A DNA stretch of 64,000 nucleotides, taken from IMG/VR virus record IMGVR_UViG_3300017917_003053, positions 1-64,000 of that record; one strand, given 5' to 3'. Shown in pieces: positions 48,172 to 56,925 of the stretch (positions are counted from its first letter, which is position 1; each line of letters begins with the position of its first letter). This stretch comes from a virus. The position numbers and the translations under genes are program-made. The notes below the pieces were generated by a model. That model had not been told where the DNA came from and did not search any database. It saw only the letters and a list, made by a program, of their open reading frames with translations.

Positions 48172-48645
48172 ATGGATCGTATTCATGACATTTTAAATTC
48201 TGTTAATCAAACCGTAAGTAAAAAAACTGCAAAAGCAGACGATGGAGACTTTACCAAAATAGAGGACACAGAAATTGAGACTCCAGAAACAGAATTAATG
48301 GAATACAAGAATGATTTTTATCAAATGAGTATAGGATCTCTCAAAGCCATAATGAGCCATAGTCAGGCCATTTTGGAGGCCCTTGATGATCCCAAAGTAA
48401 AAGAAAACTTGACAGAAAGTTGGCTACAGGGTAAAATCGCCATTACTGAGGATTACATGAGAACGATTCACGATTTTATCATGTATGTCTCTGAGGCTGC
48501 CGATACTATATCTGCTGCTGACAAGCCCGGTCTTTGGGAAAACATTCGTAAGAAAAAAGAGAGGATGGGTAAAAATTATAAACCAGCAAAGCCTGGAGAT
48601 AAGGATAGGCCAGATAGTGAACAGTGGAAGAAGTTGACCAAGTAA
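48172..48645 (+). CDS. Phage structural-region protein
   Basis: A 157-residue helical acidic protein ending in a basic tail (GLWENIRKKKERMGKNYKPA, then KPGDKDRPDSEQW) similar to tails of conserved phage proteins in structural operons. ATG 48172 has AAAGGTGA upstream. Function unknown. Confidence 0.6.
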   Translation: MDRIHDILNSVNQTVSKKTAKADDGDFTKIEDTEIETPETELMEYKNDFYQMSIGSLKAIMSHSQAILEALDDPKVKENLTESWLQGKIAITEDYMRTIHDFIMYVSEAADTISAADKPGLWENIRKKKERMGKNYKPAKPGDKDRPDSEQWKKLTK

Positions 48646-48688
48646 ATATTAATTAAAAGATTTTAGGACTTTACATTAAGGGGATTTT

Positions 48689-49249
48689 ATGGAATTTGAT
48701 ACTCTGTCTAATTATACAACTATAGCTAAAAAAACTATTTCAAAGTTTGGATCAAAAATGTATCCTGGCTTAGTTAAGGAAATGCTATCTAATGACGAAA
48801 CTGTCTATGAGATTGCAGAAGCGATTATGATGGCTGATTGGAACTGGGATAAAGATAGAAAAGGACTTAAGTCTGGTAAAGGTAAAAACTTATATTCTTA
48901 CAGAAACCAGTGTGCTATTTGGGCGATCAAAACTTATGTAACACAAAAATATAAGAAAAATCAAAAAAGCAAAAAGCAAATGGATTATTTGATTGATAAT
49001 GCTGACTATGTAGATTATAATAATCCAGCAAAGCAAATAGAGCACCAAGAATCACAAGCAAATCTTGTTGAAGATATGCAAACTCTACTTAATATAGCAC
49101 CGCTGTCTGGTAAGCAAAGAGAACAGATTAAACTTTATTATTATGACAATAAGACTCTATCAGAAATCGGTAAAGAATATGGAGTTACTAGAGAAGCCGT
49201 TAGACAGAATATCAACAAAGGAATTAATATCTTAAGAGAATTATGCTAA
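48689..49249 (+). CDS. Sigma70-family sigma factor (late-type)
   Basis: A 186-residue sigma factor. Region 2-like sequence lies around NLYSYRNQCAIWAIKTYVTQ (residues 70-90), and a clear region 4 helix-turn-helix is at the end: LSEIGKEYGVTREAVRQNINKGINILREL. Region 1 and 3 are short, as in the small T4 late sigma gp55. It probably redirects host RNA polymerase to phage promoters that lack -35 boxes. It sits just before genes for structural-type proteins. AAGGGG precedes the ATG. Confidence 0.85.
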   Translation: MEFDTLSNYTTIAKKTISKFGSKMYPGLVKEMLSNDETVYEIAEAIMMADWNWDKDRKGLKSGKGKNLYSYRNQCAIWAIKTYVTQKYKKNQKSKKQMDYLIDNADYVDYNNPAKQIEHQESQANLVEDMQTLLNIAPLSGKQREQIKLYYYDNKTLSEIGKEYGVTREAVRQNINKGINILRELC

Positions 49250-49614
49250 AAATAGTAAATATAGAATTTATACTGTATTCAAATAATGAAGAAAATTTCT
49301 GTCTTTTGTCAACAGACTCAGACAGTTTGGTGCTTCCTAATATCACATTCCATAATATAGACCCTGTTAAACTAATGGATCGTACTAAAGAGTTTTTCAT
49401 AGAACAAACATTCTCAAAGTATGTATCTTTAGACTATAAATGGGCCAATCTGAGATTATTAGACTGTGATATTCAAAGTGATGGAGAAAATATTTATACT
49501 CATATCTTTTATGGGTGTTTTGTTCCCAGACATAGTATTACAAAAGATGCGTTTTGGATCGTATCTAATGATCTCTTAAAAACTAGTAAAATCATTAAAA
49601 AAATTCTTATATGA
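49243..49614 (+). CDS. Hypothetical protein
   Basis: A 123-residue protein of unknown function, alternating strands (FILYSNNEENFCLLST, HIFYGCFVPRH). It overlaps the sigma factor gene by 7 bases. Confidence 0.65.
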   Translation: MLKIVNIEFILYSNNEENFCLLSTDSDSLVLPNITFHNIDPVKLMDRTKEFFIEQTFSKYVSLDYKWANLRLLDCDIQSDGENIYTHIFYGCFVPRHSITKDAFWIVSNDLLKTSKIIKKILI

Positions 49615-50024
49615 TCAATTATATTAGACAGTGGTTTCGTAGATCATCTGATAAACCTAAAGTATTAGAAATATCTAATGATAAAAATATTATAGATATT
49701 AATTTTGTATTTGATTTAGAAACCGAAAATATTATTCCTGTTTTTCAGGTGGATCCATACGATTTTGCAGCAGAGGAAGATCAGTTTTTGTCTCAAGCAG
49801 AGTCTTTCGCCACTTTACTTAATTATTTTTGTGGCGATAATAACTATATGCGAGAATTATTAATTCAGTCAATGGAGATTCTATCCAAAGAGTCTGATAA
49901 TCATTCTTTATTTGTTAGCAACGTATTATTTTATTGGAAGTCTCAATACGAAATACAAAAACAAAAAGATAGAAAAAATAAACTACCATTAGTAAGACCC
50001 ATAAACGTATTCAGAAATAAATAA
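49611..50024 (+). CDS. Hypothetical protein
   Basis: A 137-residue protein, helical in its second half (AESFATLLNYFCGDNNYMREL) and with a basic N-terminus. ATGA-coupled to the previous gene. Function unknown. Confidence 0.6.
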   Translation: MINYIRQWFRRSSDKPKVLEISNDKNIIDINFVFDLETENIIPVFQVDPYDFAAEEDQFLSQAESFATLLNYFCGDNNYMRELLIQSMEILSKESDNHSLFVSNVLFYWKSQYEIQKQKDRKNKLPLVRPINVFRNK

Positions 50025-50449
50025 TGAACAATAAAAAAATTATATGGGAAAAATGGAGAGATCCATTCTTAGGTTATGACGAAAATGAAATAGATATAGA
50101 AAATACAAATTTTACCAATACTATTTCTGATAATTTTGACAATGATGATGAAGAAACCTCAGAAACAGAACAACAAACAGTAAAGCATAGTGATCCTGTG
50201 CGAGTGATAGCCACTCCTATGGGAATTATACCTTACAATGAGTATACAGCAAGTAGTAAAATATTCAATTTTTGGACAGGGCATACAAACTTCAACATTA
50301 TTGATTCTGTAGCTTTTGCAATAGAAACCACAGATGGAGTTGAAACGTTAGATATCTTTACTAGATATAGATTCCGAATTGGAATAGGAAAAGCTTTTGA
50401 AGATAGACAAGTCATGCAAGCCATAGAAAAAAAACTATATAAACTATGA
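50024..50449 (+). CDS. Hypothetical protein
   Basis: A 141-residue protein with an acidic, Glu/Thr-rich first half and a beta-rich end (TLDIFTRYRFRIGIGKAFED). It shares single-base overlap with the gene before and overlaps the ClpP-like gene by 4 bases. Function unknown. Confidence 0.6.
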   Translation: MNNKKIIWEKWRDPFLGYDENEIDIENTNFTNTISDNFDNDDEETSETEQQTVKHSDPVRVIATPMGIIPYNEYTASSKIFNFWTGHTNFNIIDSVAFAIETTDGVETLDIFTRYRFRIGIGKAFEDRQVMQAIEKKLYKL

Positions 50450-51132
50450 CAAATTCAGCAGAAAAAACCACAATAGAAACAGCACTTAACTCAATTCATC
50501 TATATAATATTGATGTCTATAATAGAGAAATATACCTACATTCATATTATGGAGATGAAGAAGAAGGTGGTGTGGACTATAGAAGTGCTGTAACATTAGA
50601 AAAAAATATTAGATATTTAGATAGTATTTCTTTAGAACCTATTTTAATTCATATGCACCTTCCTGGTGGTATGTGGTCTGATTGCTTAGGTATTTATGAC
50701 GCTATTAGATTTTCAAAGTCTAAAACAATAATTCTTGCATATGGGAGTGTTGAGTCCGCGAGTAGTGTAATTTTACAATCTGCAAATCTTAGAATATTAA
50801 TGCCTAATACTAATGTTCTAATTCATTATGGTTCTTTTAGTATTAATGATGAACACTCCAAGGCTGCTGCTAGTAGCATACAGTGGAACGAAAGAGAGTG
50901 TGATAAGATGGTAGAAATATTTACAGATAAATGTATGACAGGAAACTTGGCCAAAGACAAAAATTGGAAAAGGATGATGGCAAGAAAACATATCGTTTCA
51001 CAGTTGGCCAACAAATGTGATTGGATATTAAATGCTGATGAATCAGTCGATTATGGTTTTGCTGACGGTGTATTAGGAAGTAAACAGTTTCCTAATATAG
51101 ACTATCTCAAAACATATATAAAGAAAAAATAA
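50446..51132 (+). CDS. ClpP-like serine protease
   Basis: A 228-residue S14-type protein. It has LPGGMWSDCLGIYDAI (the oxyanion PGG loop), the catalytic Ser probably at residue 104 in YGSVESASSVILQSAN, and His127 in VLIHYGS; DYGFADGVLG near the C-terminus fits the ClpP end. In phages, ClpP-like proteins often act as prohead (head maturation) proteases, but no major capsid is in the window to support that. It overlaps the previous gene by ATGA. Confidence 0.8.
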   Translation: MTNSAEKTTIETALNSIHLYNIDVYNREIYLHSYYGDEEEGGVDYRSAVTLEKNIRYLDSISLEPILIHMHLPGGMWSDCLGIYDAIRFSKSKTIILAYGSVESASSVILQSANLRILMPNTNVLIHYGSFSINDEHSKAAASSIQWNERECDKMVEIFTDKCMTGNLAKDKNWKRMMARKHIVSQLANKCDWILNADESVDYGFADGVLGSKQFPNIDYLKTYIKKK

Positions 51133-51133
51133 A

Positions 51134-51811
51134 ATGAAGATTATTGAATTTGGTCATTATGATACAGCAAGTAATGACGCTGAAGTAAAAAATCTTATAT
51201 TAGATGTGATCAAGTATGGTCCTCAAACTATATCTGTTTATCCTCACAATTTAAAATTAATCAAACCATTACTACCAAATTATATTAAACTATCTTCTGT
51301 TATAGATTATCCATACGGGCAGTCTGATATTAATACAAGATTATCTAGTGCTGAGTTTTGCATCAAAAATGGGGCAAAGATTTTAGAGGTTGTGGCACCC
51401 AACAATTATTTATGCAATAGAAAGTATGACAAATTTAGAGATGATATTGCTTCCTTTAAAGAGCTTTGTGTCAAAAATGATGTAGAATTAAGATATGTAT
51501 TAGAGTACAGGGTTTTTACATTAGAATTGATGTATAAAGTTGCTCAAATATTACTTGAAAATGAAATTTCTACAATCTATCCGTCTACGGGTAATTTATT
51601 TGATGATATTTCAGACAATATTATTGCTACCGTATTAGTTAATAAAAAGGTTCCAAATATTAAGATAATATCTACAGGTAATCTTTGGAATGATAAACAA
51701 GCACAAAATATATGCAAAAATTCAGACATATACGGATTTAAATGCTTTGCACTAAACAGTTTGAGCAGAATAAACGACTGTTTACACTCTTTAAATAATA
51801 GGTCAAATTAA
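51134..51811 (+). CDS. DeoC-like TIM-barrel protein lacking the usual lysines
   Basis: A 225-residue protein with the deoxyribose-phosphate aldolase layout: TISVYPHNLKLIKPLL, KLSSVIDYPYGQSDINTRLSSAEFCIKNGAKILEV, then VLEYRVFT. In real DeoC the Schiff-base Lys lies in KTSTG and another Lys in GFKPAGG; here the corresponding places read IYPSTGN and KIISTGN, so both seem to be absent. It may have lost aldolase activity or use another mechanism. Confidence 0.65.
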   Translation: MKIIEFGHYDTASNDAEVKNLILDVIKYGPQTISVYPHNLKLIKPLLPNYIKLSSVIDYPYGQSDINTRLSSAEFCIKNGAKILEVVAPNNYLCNRKYDKFRDDIASFKELCVKNDVELRYVLEYRVFTLELMYKVAQILLENEISTIYPSTGNLFDDISDNIIATVLVNKKVPNIKIISTGNLWNDKQAQNICKNSDIYGFKCFALNSLSRINDCLHSLNNRSN

Positions 51812-51892
51812 TTTTGATAAAAAACCATTAAAATCAAAATTTTAGGGGTATTATAGATATGGAATTAAATACCATCTTTCATGGAGATTACA

Positions 51893-52474
51893 ATGGCCTC
51901 AATTCAACAAAATGGTAGCCAAACCACAGGCACTTATTGGCTCGGCACATCAACAAAGAACACTGGCGGTGCTGCTGTAAATACAGGTTCAGTATCAACT
52001 CTTATTGACCAAGTATCTCTAGGTAAGACTAAAGATACAGGTTTCGGTTCAACTGTAGTAAACAACAATTCTGCTGATCCAGCCGTTTCTGCTGGTACTT
52101 TTAAGTACGATAACCAAAGACCAGTAGCCAAGAGATTAACAACAACACTTTCTGGCGTTAGTAACACCGCTCTTCAAAGCGGAGCATCTAAGCCAGCACT
52201 AGTGAGAAGTATTCATAAGCTTGAAACTCTACGCACACGCAGACTAACAACTGCTATTAGAGCTGGCCTATGGAATATCTACTCTGGCAAGTTTGCTAAT
52301 AACCAAAATGGTAATGTTCAAAATCCAACAGTTGCAGTCGATACTCTTGCTACAGACGTTGCCGCAACACCAACTCAGGCTGCTCCTGGTCAACTTGTCT
52401 ATATGACAGGCAATACCAAGCCAGTTTCTGGTAGCGATGCTAATTCTGCATACAAGAACAAGACTAACTGGTAA
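51893..52474 (+). CDS. Likely abundant structural protein
   Basis: A 193-residue protein rich in Ala, Ser, Thr, Gly and Asn with few cysteines or aromatics, the composition of phage virion proteins. It has a GGAGA ribosome site before ATG 51893, an 80-base leader, and a strong intrinsic terminator right after it, which fits high-level expression of a single message. It is too small for a major capsid protein; a decoration, tail-tube or capsid-cement protein is possible. Confidence 0.65.
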   Translation: MASIQQNGSQTTGTYWLGTSTKNTGGAAVNTGSVSTLIDQVSLGKTKDTGFGSTVVNNNSADPAVSAGTFKYDNQRPVAKRLTTTLSGVSNTALQSGASKPALVRSIHKLETLRTRRLTTAIRAGLWNIYSGKFANNQNGNVQNPTVAVDTLATDVAATPTQAAPGQLVYMTGNTKPVSGSDANSAYKNKTNW

Positions 52475-52501
52475 ATTTTACTAAGGCTTTAAAATGGAAT
52501 T

Positions 52502-52540
52502 AAGCCATCATACTGAAAAGTATCGGTGGCTTTTTTTCTT
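52502..52540 (+). terminator. Rho-independent terminator
   Basis: AAGCCA (52502-52507) pairs with TGGCTT (52527-52532), with an inner stem ATACT/AGTAT around loop GAAA, followed by a T-rich run to 52540. It is the only convincing intrinsic terminator seen in the window and closes the unit of the abundant structural-type gene. Confidence 0.9.
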
Positions 52541-52554
52541 GAAAGGGTAAAATC

Positions 52555-52875
52555 ATGAGCGAAACTATTATACATTTTTGGGAGAATATAGCCACCACAA
52601 GTATTGGTATAATTGTAACCATGATTGGTTTTTGGGTGGCCATAGGTAAAAATATGGCAACTAAAGCAGAAGTTGCTGATATGATAGAGACCAAATCACC
52701 ATATCTGCAAGATCGTCAGTTTATTATGGAAAGACTTGCTATTAACAAAGAAAGTCAGGCAGCACTAACCAATATGCTTCAGAAAAATACTGAAGTAATG
52801 AATGAACTTAAAGTTCAAATTGCAATGTTGGGTAAAACATTAGAAGCACTAGAAGACAGAATAGAGAATAAATAG
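52555..52875 (+). CDS. Membrane-anchored coiled-coil protein
   Basis: A 106-residue protein with one transmembrane helix (about residues 14-32) and a C-terminal coiled coil (LKVQIAMLGKTLEALEDRIE). A GAAAGGG ribosome site lies upstream. It could be a small tail, spanin-like or lysis-accessory protein. Confidence 0.65.
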   Translation: MSETIIHFWENIATTSIGIIVTMIGFWVAIGKNMATKAEVADMIETKSPYLQDRQFIMERLAINKESQAALTNMLQKNTEVMNELKVQIAMLGKTLEALEDRIENK

Positions 52876-52906
52876 TTTGGTGTAATATAACTTATGGAGA
52901 AAACAA

Positions 52907-53110
52907 ATGACTAACGATATTCAAAAAGCAATTTCTACAAACGATATTAAAAACGGCACTCTTGTCGTAACAACATCATGGACAGGAAAGTATTCTACAT
53001 ATAATCAATATGTAAATAATGCACCGTCTTTAACAAATATTCAATCTAAATTTGATGCACGATTTGACGATCCAAGTTACTACTATGGTAATGGTGTTAA
53101 AGGTTCATAA
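52907..53110 (+). CDS. Hypothetical protein
   Basis: A 67-residue, Asn/Tyr/Thr-rich protein of unknown function. GGAGA lies before its ATG. Confidence 0.6.
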   Translation: MTNDIQKAISTNDIKNGTLVVTTSWTGKYSTYNQYVNNAPSLTNIQSKFDARFDDPSYYYGNGVKGS

Positions 53111-53112
53111 AA

Positions 53113-53472
53113 ATGATAAAACCTGGATATAAAACAAGTGAATTTTGGTTCACTCTAGTTAGTTTTATATTTAGTGGTCTGTACTTAGTGGGCCTCATTG
53201 GTGATAGTAGTCAAAAAGAAGATTTGATTAGAGATGTTAGTCATGGTGTTGAAAGCATCATACTGATTGGTGGTCAATTGGCTATCTTATGGAAATACAT
53301 AAATAGTCGAAAACAGATCAAAGAAACATGGTGGAGTACAGCAACTCCAGAAGAAAGAATCACCACTATCAAATCTGCTCCAATAAAATCACCACCCAAA
53401 AAAGCTAAAAAGATTACTAAATCTAAAAAAAGGACTACTAAAAATGACCCCAAAAGAAATACTACAAGCTGA
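53113..53472 (+). CDS. Two-helix membrane protein, holin-like
   Basis: A 119-residue protein with two transmembrane helices (residues 11-28 and 49-64) and a highly basic tail (KKAKKITKSKKRTTKND). That is the topology of class II holins, and the cytosolic basic tail fits. Function is inferred from topology and nearby genes only. Confidence 0.6.
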   Translation: MIKPGYKTSEFWFTLVSFIFSGLYLVGLIGDSSQKEDLIRDVSHGVESIILIGGQLAILWKYINSRKQIKETWWSTATPEERITTIKSAPIKSPPKKAKKITKSKKRTTKNDPKRNTTS

Positions 53473-53848
53473 ATCAGAACTTTTAGTTGTTAAAGCAAAA
53501 GAGTCTGTTGGAAATGTTAAAAAAGTGGCTATGGATGAGGCTTGGAAAATATTACAGATAGCAACAGCATCTGTTGTTCAAGTTATTGAAAAAACAGCTA
53601 TTAATTTAGAAGGAAAAGATAAAAAGACTTTAGCATTAGAAGCATTAAACAGTTTTTATGATAAAGTTTTCGTAGTGATTGACATTCCTTTTGTTCCTCA
53701 ACTTGTTGAACCTATTATACATAGGTATGTTAAAGCGATACTGATGATTATGGTCTCAGCATCAATTGACGCTACCGTGACGATTTTTAGAAATACTGGT
53801 GTTTTTATCAAGAATAATCTTAATAACAAGAATGAGGAGATCAAATGA
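53444..53848 (+). CDS. Hypothetical protein, amphipathic
   Basis: A 134-residue helical protein with a hydrophobic stretch (KAILMIMVSASIDATVTIF) near the C-terminus. It overlaps the holin-like gene by 29 bases. Function unknown. Confidence 0.6.
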   Translation: MTPKEILQAESELLVVKAKESVGNVKKVAMDEAWKILQIATASVVQVIEKTAINLEGKDKKTLALEALNSFYDKVFVVIDIPFVPQLVEPIIHRYVKAILMIMVSASIDATVTIFRNTGVFIKNNLNNKNEEIK

Positions 53849-54222
53849 ATTACGCTCAAAGTTTTGAAGAATTCAGCAAGTCTGTCACCACTTTAGATTT
53901 AGCTTTGTATGCTGGAGCAGGATTAGTGATCTGGGTTTTATTCAAAGAAAAACTTAGTCCTGTACAACAGTTTATTGCTAGTTTAGTATCAAAGGCAAAG
54001 AATAGTCTACCTGCAATAAAGACAACAGAAGCAACAGTTACTCCGGTAACAACCGTTGTTGAAGTAGATCAGAGTAAACTATTTTTTGATTTAATAGCCT
54101 CATGGAAACAAACACGAGATTTAGCTATTAAGAGTAATTGTCCAGAAGCCGTAAAGGTTGTTGACCAGATGTTTCCATATCTAAGTCCAACAGTATGCGG
54201 ATCAAATAAGGAGAATAACTGA
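53845..54222 (+). CDS. Membrane protein
   Basis: A 125-residue protein with one hydrophobic segment (residues 16-33) and a Thr/Val-rich central stretch. It is ATGA-coupled to the gene before and overlaps the next start by one base. Function unknown. Confidence 0.55.
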   Translation: MNYAQSFEEFSKSVTTLDLALYAGAGLVIWVLFKEKLSPVQQFIASLVSKAKNSLPAIKTTEATVTPVTTVVEVDQSKLFFDLIASWKQTRDLAIKSNCPEAVKVVDQMFPYLSPTVCGSNKENN

Positions 54223-54716
54223 TGAATAAGAATGTTTTGTTAGCTGTGGGCGTAGCATTAATAGCAATAGGTTTGTTCAAACCTAATCTTGAGTCTTGGG
54301 TTAAGCCAACCAATGTTGATACCCCAGCAGTAGTTATAGTAGATAAACCAACCAATAAAGATTTGGCTGCATTAGCTGTTGATGTTGTAGACTCTCTACA
54401 AGAAGGTGGAGCAGATCGTAAGCAAGATGGAGTCAAATTAGCACAATTATATAATGATTTAGCTACTTTGATTTCATTAAATGGAGAAGATATTGTTATT
54501 AAAAATACTGATGAAATACGTCAAGCTAATTCTTTAGCTGGACTAATGTTGAAGATGGATATGAAAAATAAATATTCTAACTTGGCTAAAGCTTGTAATA
54601 ATTTAGTTGTTAGTGTTATTGGAGACGATTCAGTTCCATTAAACGATGATCTACGATCCAAATCTGTAGAAGCCTTTAAGGCTTTATCATGGGCCTGTTA
54701 TGAAGGAAGCAAATAA
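54222..54716 (+). CDS. Membrane-anchored or secreted protein
   Basis: A 164-residue protein with an N-terminal signal-anchor-like segment (residues 5-18), a Pro/Val/Asp linker and a helical domain. AAGGAG precedes the ATG. Function unknown. Confidence 0.6.
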   Translation: MNKNVLLAVGVALIAIGLFKPNLESWVKPTNVDTPAVVIVDKPTNKDLAALAVDVVDSLQEGGADRKQDGVKLAQLYNDLATLISLNGEDIVIKNTDEIRQANSLAGLMLKMDMKNKYSNLAKACNNLVVSVIGDDSVPLNDDLRSKSVEAFKALSWACYEGSK

Positions 54717-55645
54717 TGCCAAGATATACTCCTGAAGAATTATATAATAATTATAGAAAAGGTTTTAGCGGCTGTTTATGGGAACAGCACGTTTTTGATC
54801 ATTTGATGGAAAATAGTAAATATCCATTATTTGGAGACGGTGCTAGTAAAAGATTAGTTGGTAGTGGTAAAGGTAAATTATCTACTCCATATAAGAGCGT
54901 ATTAAAATTTGATAAAAAAGCTTACGAAGAGAGACAAACTACTGGTGATTGCGTAAGCCATGGAACAAGAAACGCATGTGATGTTAGTCGTGCAGTAGAG
55001 ATTGATGTAGTTGGAGAAAGAGAAGCATGGATTGCAAGAGGTGCTACAGAAGCAATTTATGGTGCTAGAGGTCATGGTGGACAAGGAATGAGTTGTTCCA
55101 GAGCCGCAGAATTTGTTAGTAAAAATGGCGGTATAGTTTTAAGAAAAAATTATAAAGGCGTAGCAGACTTTAGTAAATATAATGGTAATCTAGGTGCTGG
55201 ATGGGGTGCTAGGGGATTGCCAGATCCTGTTATTGATCTTGCCAATGATCATCAAATTAAAACTGTCAGTTTGATACAAACCATAGAAGAAGCTAGAGAT
55301 GCTCTTGCTAACGGTTATGGATTAGCTGTATGTTCTAATTATGGTTTTAGCAATAAACGAGATAAAAAGGGTATTGCTAATGTAAGTGGTAACTGGGCTC
55401 ATTGTATGGCTTGGATAGCCTGTGATGATACTGGAAGTGAACCACTATTTTTAGTGCAAAATAGTTGGGGTAAGTGGAATGATGGTGGTCATCCAGAATG
55501 GGGTCCAATTCCTGACGGTTCGTTTTTAATACGAGCAGAAGTGGCTGCTGGTATGTTAGCGGCTAATGGAAGTTACGCTTTTAGTAACTTCGATGGCTTT
55601 CCTGTACAAAAATTACCTTCTTATGGCTTTGAGGATTATCTATGA
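54716..55645 (+). CDS. Papain-like cysteine protease
   Basis: A 309-residue protein with a C1-type catalytic set: Cys79 in TTGDCVSHGTRN, His in SGNWAHCMAW (near residue 225) and Asn in FLVQNSWGKWND (near 245). Those are the papain triad with the NSWG block. There is no signal peptide. In phages such proteins have been seen as virion-associated or lysis proteins; here it follows four membrane proteins. Substrate unknown. Confidence 0.8.
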   Translation: MPRYTPEELYNNYRKGFSGCLWEQHVFDHLMENSKYPLFGDGASKRLVGSGKGKLSTPYKSVLKFDKKAYEERQTTGDCVSHGTRNACDVSRAVEIDVVGEREAWIARGATEAIYGARGHGGQGMSCSRAAEFVSKNGGIVLRKNYKGVADFSKYNGNLGAGWGARGLPDPVIDLANDHQIKTVSLIQTIEEARDALANGYGLAVCSNYGFSNKRDKKGIANVSGNWAHCMAWIACDDTGSEPLFLVQNSWGKWNDGGHPEWGPIPDGSFLIRAEVAAGMLAANGSYAFSNFDGFPVQKLPSYGFEDYL

Positions 55646-56028
55646 GTAATATATATGTTTCTTGTGCTGGAAGCACAGAAGTCAATGGTCTTTATACTCC
55701 CATAGTAGGAGGTTATCAAAACTCAAGTAATTCTTCCATAACATTAACTGTGGACGGAAATTATTGGAAATTTATAGATAACTCTTATTCTGTAGGTTTA
55801 GTATTATATAGATTATATCAAGCCACAATTACAGATCCATTGAGTTTAACTGCGTGGGAAGTTGTGGGCGGTATTGCTCCAACACCAAAAACAGCATTAG
55901 GTAGTTATGCTTCTTGTTCTAGTGAAGGAGGAGGAGGAGCCTCAGCGGGTTCATATACTCTTTACAGACAAAATAACACAAACTACATATATAAAAATAA
56001 TAATACCTTTTATATTAGAAAAAATTAA
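55642..56028 (+). CDS. Small beta-rich virion-like protein
   Basis: A 128-residue protein with GlyAsn-rich repeats and beta strands (STEVNGLYTPIVGGYQN, NYWKFIDN, TAWEVVGGIAP) and a Gly/Ser-rich end with FYIRKN. The layout resembles lectin or tail-fibre add-on modules. It overlaps the previous gene by ATGA. No further assignment. Confidence 0.6.
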   Translation: MSNIYVSCAGSTEVNGLYTPIVGGYQNSSNSSITLTVDGNYWKFIDNSYSVGLVLYRLYQATITDPLSLTAWEVVGGIAPTPKTALGSYASCSSEGGGGASAGSYTLYRQNNTNYIYKNNNTFYIRKN

Positions 56029-56030
56029 CT

Positions 56031-56195
56031 ATGAAAATTTTGGATCAAATAGTATTGAATAGATTAATTAGTATTATTACCAACTTTATCTTGGGCCTAC
56101 TCAAGATATTTGCTCCAAAGTCTGTCGATAACATAGATATTCCTCCTGTTCCAAAGAAACGCAAAAAAATATTACCATGGAGAAAAAACAAATGA
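56031..56195 (+). CDS. Small membrane-associated basic protein
   Basis: A 54-residue ORF with an N-terminal hydrophobic helix (residues 6-24) and a basic, Pro-containing end (PKKRKKILPWRKNK). It lies 3 bases after the previous gene and overlaps the next by ATGA. Confidence 0.5.
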   Translation: MKILDQIVLNRLISIITNFILGLLKIFAPKSVDNIDIPPVPKKRKKILPWRKNK

Positions 56196-56530
56196 ATTAT
56201 TTCATTTTAATCTTAACTTTATTTATGTTTGTTTCTGGAACTGTGGAAACTTTTGCCGTATCTCCAACAGCAGCAGTAACCGTTGCCGGAAGCATTATTA
56301 AATCCAAAGATGCTGATACTGTCAAAAAATATAAACGTAAAGATTGTCCAGTATGCAAAGGCAAAGGTTGGTATATCAGTGGAGATGGTATTAAAAAAGT
56401 AGATTGCGGATATTGCGAACCAGAAAAAGCCGAGCCGCCAAAAACAACAGTAATAGTTCATCCGCCAGCAGTTATAAAACAAGAATGTCAGAACGGAGTC
56501 TGCTCACCTCAATATAGAAATGTGAGATAG
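56192..56530 (+). CDS. Secreted protein with DnaJ-type zinc motif
   Basis: A 112-residue protein with a signal peptide (residues 1-22) and a CPVCKGKGW plus CGYC pair, a CxxCxGxG zinc motif as in DnaJ. ATG 56192 is chosen because it makes an ATGA overlap and has TGGAGA upstream. No J domain is present. Function unknown; it may help folding or redox in the envelope. Confidence 0.6.
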   Translation: MNYFILILTLFMFVSGTVETFAVSPTAAVTVAGSIIKSKDADTVKKYKRKDCPVCKGKGWYISGDGIKKVDCGYCEPEKAEPPKTTVIVHPPAVIKQECQNGVCSPQYRNVR

Positions 56531-56532
56531 AT

Positions 56533-56925
56533 ATGAATTATGACAAAGATGTAAAGAATGTAGCCGAGAGAGTTTTAAAACAATCAAATATTCCAGATGA
56601 TCAAAAATTTGGTAGTGTTATTGCTATTCTCATGATGATCAGTATAGTCTTAACAGTGATCCGAGTGCTACAAGAATGCAATAAAAATAAAACACAAAAT
56701 ATGACCTGTAAAGATAAATCTTCTGTATATGGAGAAGCCATAAGAACTTATAGTAAGAAACGAGGATGGTTCACTAGATTACGAATCAAGAGAATCTTAA
56801 AGAAACAATTATCATCAGAAGATTACAATAAATATGGTATCAAAATTACCGAATCATTAATGGATGTTGGCGAAAATCTCACGGATGAAGAAGTTTATTC
56901 CTTAGTGGAGGCATCAAATGTTTAA
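56533..56925 (+). CDS. Hypothetical membrane-associated protein
   Basis: A 130-residue protein with a hydrophobic helix (residues 27-44, SVIAILMMISIVLTVI) and a basic second half. It overlaps the next gene by 8 bases. Function unknown. Confidence 0.55.
   Translation: MNYDKDVKNVAERVLKQSNIPDDQKFGSVIAILMMISIVLTVIRVLQECNKNKTQNMTCKDKSSVYGEAIRTYSKKRGWFTRLRIKRILKKQLSSEDYNKYGIKITESLMDVGENLTDEEVYSLVEASNV

Noticed and set aside
56192-56530. DnaJ chaperone
   Set aside because: Only a CxxCxGxG zinc motif is present; there is no J domain and the protein is short with a signal peptide.
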